This document shows, one piece after another, positions 8,361-16,862 of a DNA stretch of 64,000 nt (within the stretch, counting starts at the first letter, position 1; the number at the start of each line of letters is the position of its first letter). The DNA lies in assembly GCF_024266705.1 (NCBI RefSeq), contig NZ_CP100756.1, positions 2,418,001 to 2,482,000 on the forward strand, written 5' to 3'. This DNA is from Natrinema gelatinilyticum. Lineage in GTDB: Archaea; Halobacteriota; Halobacteria; Halobacteriales; Natrialbaceae. Below the pieces are notes generated by a model. That model was not told the origin of the DNA, ran no database searches, and saw only the letters and a program-made list of their open reading frames with translations. The translations under genes were made by a program, and so were the position numbers.

Positions 8361-8981
8361 TTAATTCGGAGTGGTCGTCAATCCGCGGGAAAGTGCACTA
8401 ATAAGCAGGTCCTGGATGGCTTCGTAGTACTCTGGACCGTAGGCCTCGAACTCCGATCTATTCCGAACGACGAGGCTGATCACACTCATCACGCCCATGA
8501 CAGTGACCGGATCCTCATCGGATACCAGACCGTCACTCTCAGTACGGATCGACTCGATGAAGGGCAGGAATTTGCCCAAGCCTTCCTGCTGGACTTCTTC
8601 GAATCGTTCAGACGAGACGTTCTTCCGGAACATTTGATTCACGTTCTCCTCGGCCATCATCTGTTGGATGTAGGGATTCTCCTCCGCGAACTCTCGATAA
8701 CACCGGAATAGTGCTTCCAACTGTTCGCTTGACCCATCGGCACCAGCTATCTCATCCTGAGCTCGGTCGTGAAGTTGTTCGAATTCTCGTCGAAGAATTT
8801 CGAGGTAGAGGTCAGCCTTCGATTCGAAGTAAAGATAGAATGTACTCTTTGCGACCCCGACAGGTTCGGTGATGTCGGCAACGTTGGTCTTTTTTGGACC
8901 GTACGAAAGCAGCCGCTCACGCCCTGACTCGAGAAGGGCCTCATACATCTCGCGTTTCTCTTCGGTCTCGAAATCGGTCAT
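8361..8981 (-). CDS. TetR/AcrR-family transcriptional regulator
   Basis: The protein has 206 residues. The N-terminal TetR helix-turn-helix (VADITEPVGVAKSTFYLYFESKADLYLEIL, about residues 33-62) is clear; the C-terminal ligand domain is divergent, as usual. ATG 8981 is chosen because the HTH homology starts there and a TATA-like box (about 9002-9012, complement) lies 26 nt upstream. It is divergent from the ABC exporter pair and shares a 97-nt control region containing a strong palindrome, so it probably represses both itself and the transporter. Confidence 0.9.
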   Translation of the reverse strand: MTDFETEEKREMYEALLESGRERLLSYGPKKTNVADITEPVGVAKSTFYLYFESKADLYLEILRREFEQLHDRAQDEIAGADGSSEQLEALFRCYREFAEENPYIQQMMAEENVNQMFRKNVSSERFEEVQQEGLGKFLPFIESIRTESDGLVSDEDPVTVMGVMSVISLVVRNRSEFEAYGPEYYEAIQDLLISALSRGLTTTPN

Positions 8982-9023
8982 ATCGGAACGAGGGTTTCTA
9001 ACTCTATAACTAATTTGGTCATC

Positions 9024-9042
9024 GGTCAGTGACTTACTGACC
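9024..9042. promoter_or_regulatory. Probable TetR operator
   Basis: A perfect inverted repeat, GGTCAGT-GACTT-ACTGACC, lies between the two divergent TATA-like boxes. An extra direct half-site GGTCAGT occurs at 9056-9062, between the ABC gene's TATA element and its start, and a partial one (GGTCAT) at 9017-9022. Occupancy would block both promoters. Confidence 0.7.
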
Positions 9043-9078
9043 AATACAGTTATTAGGTCAGTCAACGCAGTTGTAGCC

Positions 9079-9996
9079 ATGGATCCAATCGAAGTACTCG
9101 ATCTCACGAAGGAGTACGGGAGCGTCCGGGGTGTCGATTCGCTCTCGTTCACCGTCGAATCGGGCGAAGTATTCGGGTTTCTCGGCCCCAACGGGGCTGG
9201 AAAGACGACCACCATCGAAACCCTTCTCGGATTACTCAACCCCACTGAAGGGACAGCCGAAGTCCTCGGGGCAGACATCCGAGACGAGGATGCTCTCATC
9301 GAAGCGAAGCGGCGAATCGGGTATCTGCCAGCCGAACTTGGGTTCAATGAAGAGGTGACCGGCGAACGCGTTCTAGAGTATCACGAATCGGTCAAAGGGG
9401 CACAGCGCCGAGCTGATCTGCTTGAGGTGTTCACTCCTCCGCTCAAACGACCGATTCGGGAGTATTCCTCCGGAAATCGCCGAATGCTCGGCCTCGTCCA
9501 GGCGTTCATGCACGACCCCGACCTCGTCATCTTGGATGAACCGACCTCCGGTCTTGACCCGCTCAAACAAGCGGAGTTCAACGAGTTCATCAGGGACGAA
9601 CGAGAGCGCGGGACGACGATATTCTTCTCCTCGCACGTCCTCAGTGAGGTCCGTCGAATCTGCGACCGTGTCGGAATCCTCAGGAACGGTCAGCTGGTCG
9701 GTCTGGTGGACATCGAGACGTTACTCGAGCAGGGCGGGAAGCGGGTTCAGGTCAGAATCGACAGTGACGCAGCTGAGGAGGTAATCGAGCTCGACGGTGT
9801 TATCGAAGCGACGGTGATAGGGGGTGAGCTTCAGTTCACGTATGTGGGCGACTACAACGAACTGTTTCGGGTTCTCGCAGAGCAGCATGTGCTCGATGTC
9901 GAAATCAGTGAACCGCCGCTCGAAGACGTCTTCATGCACTATTACGAGTCAACCGATGCAAATCCGAACTTTTCAGCTGAGGTCGCCAATGTTTGA
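9079..9996 (+). CDS. ABC transporter ATP-binding protein
   Basis: The protein has 305 residues. It has Walker A GPNGAGKTT (36-44), Walker B LVILDEPTSGLDP (about 147-159), a degenerate signature (SSGNRRM in place of LSGGQ) and the H-loop SSHVLSE. The C-terminal extension is typical of the drug/antibiotic-export or CcmA-like group. The next gene overlaps its last 8 nt (ATG inside GCCAATGTTTGAG), so the two are translationally coupled. An AGTTATTA box lies about 27 nt upstream. Expression is probably controlled by the adjacent TetR protein. Confidence 0.92.
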   Translation: MDPIEVLDLTKEYGSVRGVDSLSFTVESGEVFGFLGPNGAGKTTTIETLLGLLNPTEGTAEVLGADIRDEDALIEAKRRIGYLPAELGFNEEVTGERVLEYHESVKGAQRRADLLEVFTPPLKRPIREYSSGNRRMLGLVQAFMHDPDLVILDEPTSGLDPLKQAEFNEFIRDERERGTTIFFSSHVLSEVRRICDRVGILRNGQLVGLVDIETLLEQGGKRVQVRIDSDAAEEVIELDGVIEATVIGGELQFTYVGDYNELFRVLAEQHVLDVEISEPPLEDVFMHYYESTDANPNFSAEVANV

Positions 9997-10780
9997 GACC
10001 ACTCAGTACGAGGTGGGTCGTCGGCTTCGGGGGACGGCGATTCTGACGGCCGGTGTCAGTGTTCTCGCTGTCTTCATGATTTCAATATTCCCATCGATGG
10101 AGGCCTCTGGTATCGATCTCGATGCGATGATCGAGTCGTATCCGCCGGCAATGCGGGAAGCGTTCGGAATCGAGACGCTCGCCTCGATCGAAGGGTTCCT
10201 CGCCGTGGAATTCTACAACTTCGTCTGGCTGCTGCTCTTTGGACTGTATTTCGCGTATTCCGCAGCGGGTCTCATCGCAGATGATATCGAGCGAGATCGG
10301 ATGGGCTTGTTACTCTCGTTCCCGGTGGCGCGGACACGTTTGCTTGGAGAGAAATTCGCCTCGTTGCTGGTCCAGATACTGGTTTTGAACGCGGTGGCTG
10401 CTCTCGTGGTCTATGCTGGAGTGACCGTCATTGGGGAGTCCATCGACCCGGTGAGCGTTGGAATGGTTCACCTCCTGTCCGTCCCGTATCTGCTGGTCTG
10501 CGGTGGGATTGGGCTCACGTTGTCAGTTCTCGTGAATCGAGCAGAAACCGCCAAACGAGGCGCTATTGCGTCTGTTTTCGTGTTGTACTTGGTCGATTCG
10601 ATTACCGCGGGACTCGAAGCGTTGGACTGGCTTCAGTACATCAGTCCAACACAATACTTCGATCCCACGGCGATCCTCGTACACGGGAGTTACGACCTAC
10701 TGAACGCAGCGACTCTGATAGTGATGTTCATCGGCCTACTTTCGGTGAGTCAGCTACTATTCGCCCGTAGAGATATCTGA
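9989..10780 (+). CDS. ABC transporter permease (ABC-2 type)
   Basis: The protein has 263 residues and about six membrane helices (for example AILTAGVSVLAVFMISIF, LLLFGLYFAYSAAGLI, ATLIVMFIGLLSV). The DDIERDRMGLLLSFPVARTRLL segment is characteristic of ABC-2 permeases. ATG 9989 overlaps the ATPase stop region by 8 nt, giving a two-gene exporter operon. The substrate is unknown; TetR control suggests a toxic or lipophilic compound. Confidence 0.88.
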   Translation: MFETTQYEVGRRLRGTAILTAGVSVLAVFMISIFPSMEASGIDLDAMIESYPPAMREAFGIETLASIEGFLAVEFYNFVWLLLFGLYFAYSAAGLIADDIERDRMGLLLSFPVARTRLLGEKFASLLVQILVLNAVAALVVYAGVTVIGESIDPVSVGMVHLLSVPYLLVCGGIGLTLSVLVNRAETAKRGAIASVFVLYLVDSITAGLEALDWLQYISPTQYFDPTAILVHGSYDLLNAATLIVMFIGLLSVSQLLFARRDI

Positions 10781-11120
10781 GATTGGAATCGCGAATATCT
10801 TCGGTAACCGACTGAAATTCCCTGATTCTCCTCCACGGACGTACTCGGTTGCGTGATGCTGGACTCCTGCTCTGAATCGTGCACGGCAAAAGAAAAGTGA
10901 TAGAGAATATCTATTTTGGGACTATGAATTTAAATGCTGATTCTTATAGCCAGCGGCCGAGTCCGCTCGCGTGTCTCGTGCGTGGAACACTGGCAGTTGA
11001 ATCGGTGTCTGTTGCGGCGAGAGCCGGTGTCAAACGAGTGAGCCGACTGTGTCGACCGACATAAAACAAGTTACCCCCCGACCGTGAGCGAACGTACCGT
11101 CAGCCCCCCGCTCGTGCCCG
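10781..11120. other. Intergenic stretch without recognised features
   Basis: This 340-nt region lies between the converging permease and purQ genes. It contains an AT-rich patch (about 10890-10950) but no open frame, tRNA fold or repeat that I can support. Confidence 0.5.
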
Positions 11121-11813
11121 CTATGCGATCGTATCCGTGTTAGCGAATCCCCGGAGGATACCCTGGCCGTCCGTCGGGCCGACGTCGGGGAGGGTGGCGC
11201 GCTCGGGATGGGGCATCAACACCGCGACGGTTTCGCGCTCGCCGAGGACACCGGCAACGTCGTGTTTGGATCCGTTAGGGTTCGCTTCGGGTCCGGTCGT
11301 CCCGTTCTCGTCACAGTACCGAAAGAGGATCTGGCCCTCGTCTTCCAGTTCCGTGAGTCTATCGTCGTCGGTCTCGTAGCGGCCCTCGCCGTGGGCGATC
11401 GGAACTTCGATGACGTCGCCTTCGCTGTAGGCGGCCGTCCACGGTGTGTCGTCTCGTTCGACGCGCAGATAGACGTGTTCGCACTGGAAGCGAGCGCTCT
11501 CGTTGGTCGTGAACGCTCCCTCGGTGAGGCCGGACTCGCAGCCGACCTGTGCCCCGTTGCAGATGCCGAGGACCGGAACGCCCTCGGCCGCAGCGTCGCG
11601 GATCTCGGTCATAATCGGCGAGCGGGCCGCCATCGCCCCTGCGCGCAGGTAGTCGCCGTATGAAAAGCCTCCTGGCAGGACGACGCCCGTCGTATCTGGC
11701 GGCAGACCGTCTTCGTGCCAGACGATCTCGGCGTCGATGTCGAGGTGTGCGAGAGCGCGTTCGGCGTCGCGGTCGCAGTTCGAACCGCCGAAACGAATTA
11801 TCGAGACCGTCAC
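11121..11813 (-). CDS. purQ: Phosphoribosylformylglycinamidine synthase subunit PurQ (glutaminase)
   Basis: The protein has 230 residues. It supplies ammonia from glutamine to PurL in step 4 of purine synthesis. It shows the class-I amidotransferase motifs: RFGGSNCDRD at the start, VLPGGFSYGDYLRAGA, the nucleophile Cys in LGICNGAQVG, and His/Glu in MPHPERA. GTG 11813 (MTVSIIRFGG) is chosen by family alignment; another in-frame GTG lies 9 nt upstream. It follows purS on the same strand by 59 nt. The synthetase subunit PurL is not in the window. Confidence 0.95.
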   Translation of the reverse strand: MTVSIIRFGGSNCDRDAERALAHLDIDAEIVWHEDGLPPDTTGVVLPGGFSYGDYLRAGAMAARSPIMTEIRDAAAEGVPVLGICNGAQVGCESGLTEGAFTTNESARFQCEHVYLRVERDDTPWTAAYSEGDVIEVPIAHGEGRYETDDDRLTELEDEGQILFRYCDENGTTGPEANPNGSKHDVAGVLGERETVAVLMPHPERATLPDVGPTDGQGILRGFANTDTIA

Positions 11814-11872
11814 AGTCGCCACCCCGCAGTGCCGTGACTGCCGGACTCGATACGGGTACTGGAACCCACCAT

Positions 11873-12124
11873 CTACCGTTCGTCGACTTCCACGTCGTAG
11901 TCGTGGATCGTCGGATTCGCCAGGAGTCGGTCGGCCATTTCGCCCGCGCGATCGCGAGCGCCATCCGCGGAGTCGGCCTCGAGATCGATCTCGAAGCGAT
12001 CGGCCGAGCGTAGATCCTCGAGCGCGAAGCCCAGTCGCTCGAGGGCTCCTTTCGTCGTCTCGGCTTCGGGGTCGAGCACGCCGTGTTTGAGTCGAACCGT
12101 CACCGTCGCGGTGTAGGCGGTCAT
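11873..12124 (-). CDS. purS: Phosphoribosylformylglycinamidine synthase subunit PurS
   Basis: This is an 83-residue small subunit that bridges PurQ and PurL. The sequence TAYTATVTVRLKHGVLDPEA, LERLGFALEDLRSADRFEIDLEAD and LLANPTIHDYDVEV is classic PurS. Two consecutive ATGs (12127 and 12124) are possible; the second matches the family. It forms an operon with purQ. Confidence 0.95.
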   Translation of the reverse strand: MTAYTATVTVRLKHGVLDPEAETTKGALERLGFALEDLRSADRFEIDLEADSADGARDRAGEMADRLLANPTIHDYDVEVDER

Positions 12125-12263
12125 CATCTAATACCCCGTAACCGTGCTCAAAAACGCTTTCGTTGTTTGCCTGCAATGCACGTACGTGGACACAACCTGG
12201 CGCTCCCGATGACAGGTCGCCGCTCGCACGGCCGGTGTCCGGTGGCGCTCGGCCGGGCGGCGA

Positions 12264-12578
12264 TCACGCCGGGCGCGCAACGACGATGTCGCCCGTCGCG
12301 TGGACGGTGATCGAGTACGCGTCTAGCTGGAACGTCACTTGGCCGATGTTTCGGCCCGCGGTCCCGCCCGTCGGCGCGAAGAGCGTCTCGAGGCTTTCGG
12401 GATCGATTTGGTCGTAGAGCCGTTCCACCTCGGTTGGGTCGGATTCGGAGAGTTCAGCGACCATCGAGACGATCGTCGTCGTCAGCGAGTCGGTACCCGT
12501 CCAGTCGTGTGAAACGAACGCGGTCTTCCGTTCGCGATCGATTCGTGATCGTCCGTAATCGTGTGGTTTTGCCGTCAT
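12264..12578 (-). CDS. HalOD1 output-domain protein
   Basis: The protein has 104 residues. After a short N-terminus it contains the HalOD1 pattern: TTTIVSMVAELSESDPTEVERLYDQIDPESLETLFAPTG, then QVTFQLDAYSITVHATGDIVV. HalOD1 is a haloarchaeal domain thought to act as an output module of signalling proteins; this is the stand-alone form. It lies upstream of purS on the same strand, with a 139-nt gap. Confidence 0.85.
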   Translation of the reverse strand: MTAKPHDYGRSRIDRERKTAFVSHDWTGTDSLTTTIVSMVAELSESDPTEVERLYDQIDPESLETLFAPTGGTAGRNIGQVTFQLDAYSITVHATGDIVVARPA

Positions 12579-13167
12579 TGTAGTTACCTATCAGCTGGCG
12601 ACTGTCACTGTACGTGACTGAAAAGTCATTCCACAGACGAAGGTATAAATCCCTGTCAGACAATTTACGAACGGTTGTAGGACAAAATAATCGCATTCGC
12701 GAGACGGGGTGGCGGTCTCTCGAGAGCGTCCGTCATACGTCAGACACGGGAGACCAGATCGACCGAGGGACCGCCCCAAGAACGCTCGGTTTCTCAATCG
12801 AACCGGCGAACACACCGACAAATCGTGCCGAACGGCGTCAGACAATCGGCCGGGATGCTCGAGCGAACGGTCCGCATCCGACCGCAGGCCACAGCGAACC
12901 TAACCCGGGGCTTACAGGTTCCGGTGGTGGTCGATACCGGTGGACACGGGACGAGTCGACGAGAAGATGCGGCACAGCGTTGCACGAGCGTGACGCGGTG
13001 GACGATCAGCGAGCGACGACCGGTTCCATTCATCCACGGAAATTGTCGGATCGATGGGATAGTGTGGGTAATTCTCACGCGGTACCGCGGAAAGCAGGAT
13101 TTTTAGCCGCTCGAAAATTGATATCCGTCGTGATGAATCGACAATCGCTCGAGCGGAGGTGGCAGCG
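12579..13167. other. Intergenic stretch, no gene supported
   Basis: Several open frames cross this 589-nt region on both strands, but none has credible composition or family resemblance. A GTATAAAT box near 12640 on the plus strand and TTTTTAG near 13098 (for purU) are the only promoter-like features. A plus-strand noncoding RNA starting near 12665 is possible but unsupported. Confidence 0.45.
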
Positions 13168-14118
13168 TTGACGACCGACGTAACCGAAATCACGGTGATC
13201 GGAGAGGACGATACCGGGCTCGTCGCCCGGGTGACCAGCCTGCTGTTCGAGCGAGGAATCAACATTGAGGATCTCGACCAGGCGGTCCGCGACGGCGTCT
13301 TCCGGATGTATCTGGCCGTCGACACCTCCGAAATGGTCTGTACGGAGGCGACGCTCCGGACGGATCTCAACGACCTCGGAGACGACCTCGGACTCGACGT
13401 TCAGGTCCGGTTCCCCGCCGACCGCGAAACGCAACAGATCGCGGTCCTCGTCACCAAGGAGAGCCACTGTCTCGAGGCGCTGTTCGAGGCCTGGGCCAAC
13501 GACGACCTCGGCGCGGACATCGGCGTCGTCATCGGCAACCACGATGACCTCCAGCCACTGGCCGAACACTACGACATTCCGTTTCACGACGTCGGCGACG
13601 AGGGCGGCCAGCAAAACGAGGAACGCCTCCTCGAGTTGCTCGCCGAGTACGACGTCGATCTGATCGTTCTCGCCCGGTACATGCGCATTCTCAGCCCGAA
13701 CGTCGTCTTCCGCTACGAAGACCGCATCATCAACGTTCACCCCTCGTTGTTGCCGGCGTTCCCCGGGGCGGAGGCCTACCGACAGGCAGTCGAGGAAGGT
13801 GTTCGCGTCGCCGGCGTCACCGCCCACTACGTCACGACCGACCTCGATCAGGGGCCGATCATCACCCAGCGCGCGTTCGACGTGCCCGACGACGCCGACG
13901 TAGAGGAGATGAAACATCGCGGCCAACCGCTCGAAGCCGACGCCCTGCTCGAAGCCGTCCAGCTTCACTTAAACGGCGATATTTCGGTCCATCGCGGCCG
14001 GACGTCCGTCCGGGAGAACGGCGATACGTACCAGCTCGGTCTGCCCGATGAAATCCGGGAGTTCACCCCGGACCGGCCGGTCGACGGAATCGGTAGCGCG
14101 GTCGCCGACAACCAGTAG
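13168..14118 (+). CDS. purU: Formyltetrahydrofolate deformylase
   Basis: The protein has 316 residues. It hydrolyses 10-formyl-THF to formate and THF. The N-terminal ACT domain (ITVIGEDDTGLVARVTSLLFERGINIEDL) is followed by a formyltransferase-fold domain with the catalytic [14 protein letters not shown] and HYVTTDLDQGPII. TTG 13168 is chosen because a perfect GGAGGT (13155-13160) precedes it by 7 nt and homology begins at TTDVTEITVIG. The alternative GTG 13159 would overlap that ribosome-binding site. With purN-H (56.8 kb) it links the folate and purine pools. Confidence 0.92.
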   Translation: MTTDVTEITVIGEDDTGLVARVTSLLFERGINIEDLDQAVRDGVFRMYLAVDTSEMVCTEATLRTDLNDLGDDLGLDVQVRFPADRETQQIAVLVTKESHCLEALFEAWANDDLGADIGVVIGNHDDLQPLAEHYDIPFHDVGDEGGQQNEERLLELLAEYDVDLIVLARYMRILSPNVVFRYEDRIINVHPSLLPAFPGAEAYRQAVEEGVRVAGVTAHYVTTDLDQGPIITQRAFDVPDDADVEEMKHRGQPLEADALLEAVQLHLNGDISVHRGRTSVRENGDTYQLGLPDEIREFTPDRPVDGIGSAVADNQ

Positions 14119-14182
14119 GTCCCTCGGATCGGTATTCGCAGTGATCGGTCGGGTTCCGTCCGGTCTGACCGCCGTCAGTCCG

Positions 14183-14353
14183 TCAGGCCGACCTCGACAT
14201 CTCCCAGGTCTCGAGGCATCCGTCGCTACAGAAGTACTGGTAGACCGCCGTTCCGTCTTCGACGGTCGTCACGACGCGCTGTTCAGAAGCCGGTCCTGAC
14301 CGTTCGCCACACTTGTGACACGCGGGTGCGTCCTCGTCTGTCGAGTCAGTCAT
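14183..14353 (-). CDS. Small zinc-ribbon-like protein, 56 aa
   Basis: The frame reads MTDSTDEDAPACHKCGE, then QRVVTTVEDGTAVYQYFCSDGCLETW. The CxxC and CxxxC pairs with an aromatic segment between them match the short haloarchaeal zinc-binding proteins of the DUF7576 type. A TTAAAG box (about 14377-14383, complement) lies about 27 nt upstream of the ATG. Function is unknown; such proteins often act as interaction modules or regulators. Confidence 0.75.
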   Translation of the reverse strand: MTDSTDEDAPACHKCGERSGPASEQRVVTTVEDGTAVYQYFCSDGCLETWEMSRSA

Positions 14354-14547
14354 CGATCGACAGATGGGACGAGACTCACTTTAACGAATTCATTTCGGCC
14401 GTATCAGCCGTAAAGGGTCTACTCGTCCCGACCGCGTGCTGTGGGGGCTGAAGCCCGATACCCCGACTCTACCTGCTTGAGTCGGTGGTGCGTACGCGTG
14501 GGTCCACGGGTAGCCTTATCGCAACCGACGACGTACAATGGGATGTC

Positions 14548-15855
14548 ATGGCACAGCAAGAAATACAGCAGGAGTTGTACGTCGATCAGTACACGCTCGG
14601 TCTCGTCGGTCCCGACCAAGAGTGGGCAGGAACCGTCGCCGACGGGGGGACGGTCACGACGTATACGCCGCCGGGGTGTTGGGGGCCGATGATCACGCCG
14701 GAGTTTCGCGGGGGACACGAGGTGACGAGACCGATCCGTGTCGAGGGCGCGTCGGTTGGCGACGCCGTTGCGCTCCACATTCGGGACGTCGACGTGACGA
14801 GTATGGCGACGAGCACGGGATCGATGGCCGAGCGGGAGGACGCCTTCGGTGACGACCCGTTCGTCGATCACCGCTGTCCGGAGTGTGGCACCGAGTGGCC
14901 GGAGACCGTCGTCGAAGGGACCGGCGAGGACGCGATCAAGTGCGCCGAGTGCGGTGCGAACGCCTCTTCATTCGGTTTCGAGTACGGCTATACCGTCGCC
15001 TTCGACGACGACCACACTGTCGGGATCACGCTCGACGAAGACGGCGCCCACGACCTCGCCGAAACCGCCGACGAGGTGATGGACATCCCGGAGAACTCGC
15101 GCCAGCACCCCATCGTACTGTACGAACCCGGCGAGATGCCCGGCACCCTGGGACGACTGCGCCCGTTCATCGGGAACGTCGGCACGACTCCGCCGATCAC
15201 GATGCCCGATTCGCACAACGCAGGCGACTTCGGCCAGTTCCTCATCGGCGCCGAACACGACTACGGCCTCGAGAGCGAAGCCGACCTCGAGGCCCGCACC
15301 GACGGCCACATGGACGTCCCGCAGGTCCGGCCGGGCGCGACGCTAATCTGCCCGGTCAAGATCGATGGCGCCGGAATCTACGTCGGTGACTTGCACGCGA
15401 ATCAGGGTGACGGTGAACTTTCGCTGCACACGACCGACATAAGCGGCACCGTCACGATGGACGTCGACGTCATCGAGGGCCTCGAACTCGATGGTCCGGT
15501 CCTCCTGCCCACCGCTGAGGACCTCCCGTTCATCAGCAAACCGTACAGCGACCGGGAGCGCGAAACGGGGCGTGAACTCGGCGAAGAGCACGGTGTCGAC
15601 GTGGAAGACGACATGGGTCCGATTCAGGTGATCGGCTCCGGTGCGACCGTCAACGACGCCACGCAGAACGCGTTCGACCGCGCGACCGAACTACTCTCCA
15701 TGAGCGAGGGCGAGGTTCGCTCGCGGTGTACGTTCACTGGCGGCGTCCAGATCGGCAGGCTCCCCGGCGTCGTCCAACTCGACATGCTCGCGCCGATGGA
15801 CGTCCTGGAGGACTTGGATATCGCTCATCTGGTGCGCGAGCAGTACGGGCTCTAG
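14548..15855 (+). CDS. Acetamidase/formamidase family protein
   Basis: The protein has 435 residues. It belongs to the FmdA/AmdA family that hydrolyses short aliphatic amides to the acid and ammonia. Family hallmarks are GCWGPMITPEF, GGHEVTRPI, RPFIGNVGTTP, HNAGDFGQ and GIYVGDLHANQGDGE. A four-cysteine insertion (HRCPECGTEW...IKCAEC, about residues 111-140) looks like a zinc ribbon within the fold. ATG 14548 (MAQQEIQQEL) is chosen; the open frame extends 21 codons upstream without resemblance. No amide-uptake or regulatory gene is adjacent. Confidence 0.88.
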   Translation: MAQQEIQQELYVDQYTLGLVGPDQEWAGTVADGGTVTTYTPPGCWGPMITPEFRGGHEVTRPIRVEGASVGDAVALHIRDVDVTSMATSTGSMAEREDAFGDDPFVDHRCPECGTEWPETVVEGTGEDAIKCAECGANASSFGFEYGYTVAFDDDHTVGITLDEDGAHDLAETADEVMDIPENSRQHPIVLYEPGEMPGTLGRLRPFIGNVGTTPPITMPDSHNAGDFGQFLIGAEHDYGLESEADLEARTDGHMDVPQVRPGATLICPVKIDGAGIYVGDLHANQGDGELSLHTTDISGTVTMDVDVIEGLELDGPVLLPTAEDLPFISKPYSDRERETGRELGEEHGVDVEDDMGPIQVIGSGATVNDATQNAFDRATELLSMSEGEVRSRCTFTGGVQIGRLPGVVQLDMLAPMDVLEDLDIAHLVREQYGL

Positions 15856-16032
15856 CGCCGGCCGCTTTCTCCTGGCCGACATGACGTTCTCCGGTCGATA
15901 TTCCCGTTGGAACGACGCGATGCGTCGAACGGCGTCGGTGTCGCCCTGCCCTGTTCGTTTCGACCGTGTATTACATTCTGGAATCCATTCACCAAAGGAT
16001 ATTGTCTCTGGCCATCGGATTGAACACATGTG

Positions 16033-16791
16033 ATGGCCAGTTCACAACGATCAAAAAGCGTCGAAATTCAAGAGCATTTGCTAGAAGCCAGAGAGCGTGA
16101 ACTCTCGAGTCAGATCGAATCCGTCGAGTACACCGATGCGAAAGCAGCGAGCCTCTTTACGCTGATTTCCGGCGCTTCGGGGATCGTTTCGCTCGTCGCC
16201 ATCGTCTCGCCCTACGTCGGCCTCCCAGTTCCGCCCTCGCAAACCTCTGGCGCGGATGTCCTGACATATTACGAGCCATTTTTGGCCGAACCCGCGATCA
16301 TTTTCGGGATAGTGAGTTTGCTGTTATCACTCGTACTCGCAGTGTTGACCCGCGACGTCGGTGACTATTACGACGGACTGAAAGAAGACGAGTTCGACGA
16401 TGTTATCGCCGACGTCGAATCCGGTTCGGTCTCGGATCAGTGGCGAATTGACGTGATAAAAGACTTAGAGAAGAGCGTCGAACACAATGCCATTCGCATT
16501 CAACACAAGACCTTCACGTACAGTCTCTCGATCTACTGTCTGATGGGTTCCATTCTGTTTCTCTTCACCGGTCTGTACAATCTCGCATACGATACGTCCC
16601 CCTCCGTTTCGAATATTACCGCGGCCAGCATCGTGTTCCTGGTCGGCATCGTGTGGATCGTTTCGAAGATAACAGCGCCGACGGTGGACGAAAACGCGCC
16701 GCAGAATCGGGGGATGCCGAGTACTACCGTCGTTCAGGTCGCTCGGAAACGAGCCGGAGAGACGACACATTCGAGCGTCGACGACCGGTAA
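16033..16791 (+). CDS. Four-helix membrane protein, function unknown
   Basis: The protein has about 252 residues. A charged N-terminal helix (EIQEHLLEARERELSSQIESVEYTDAKAAS) leads into two membrane helices, a cytoplasmic loop with acidic helices (about 110-160), and two more helices. The DAKAASLFTLISGASGIVS entry into the first helix recalls the SLATT and Pycsar (PycTM) 4TM/2+2TM proteins that act as effectors in some defence systems, but no nucleotide cyclase or NTPase partner is adjacent, so this is only a topological likeness. Start GTG 16030 is also possible. A GATATTG box lies about 27 nt upstream. Confidence 0.6.
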   Translation: MASSQRSKSVEIQEHLLEARERELSSQIESVEYTDAKAASLFTLISGASGIVSLVAIVSPYVGLPVPPSQTSGADVLTYYEPFLAEPAIIFGIVSLLLSLVLAVLTRDVGDYYDGLKEDEFDDVIADVESGSVSDQWRIDVIKDLEKSVEHNAIRIQHKTFTYSLSIYCLMGSILFLFTGLYNLAYDTSPSVSNITAASIVFLVGIVWIVSKITAPTVDENAPQNRGMPSTTVVQVARKRAGETTHSSVDDR

Positions 16792-16862
16792 GGAAGAGAT
16801 TGAGACGGCAGCGCGTGGCCAGTGAGCAGTCGTCTGGGTCTCCGATCCGTCGTGATTTTCGG

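Noticed and set aside
12614..13171. Plus-strand 185-codon frame in the purS-purU gap
   Set aside because: Composition is Arg/Ser/Thr-rich with no hydrophobic core, unlike acidic haloarchaeal proteins; no homology recognised.
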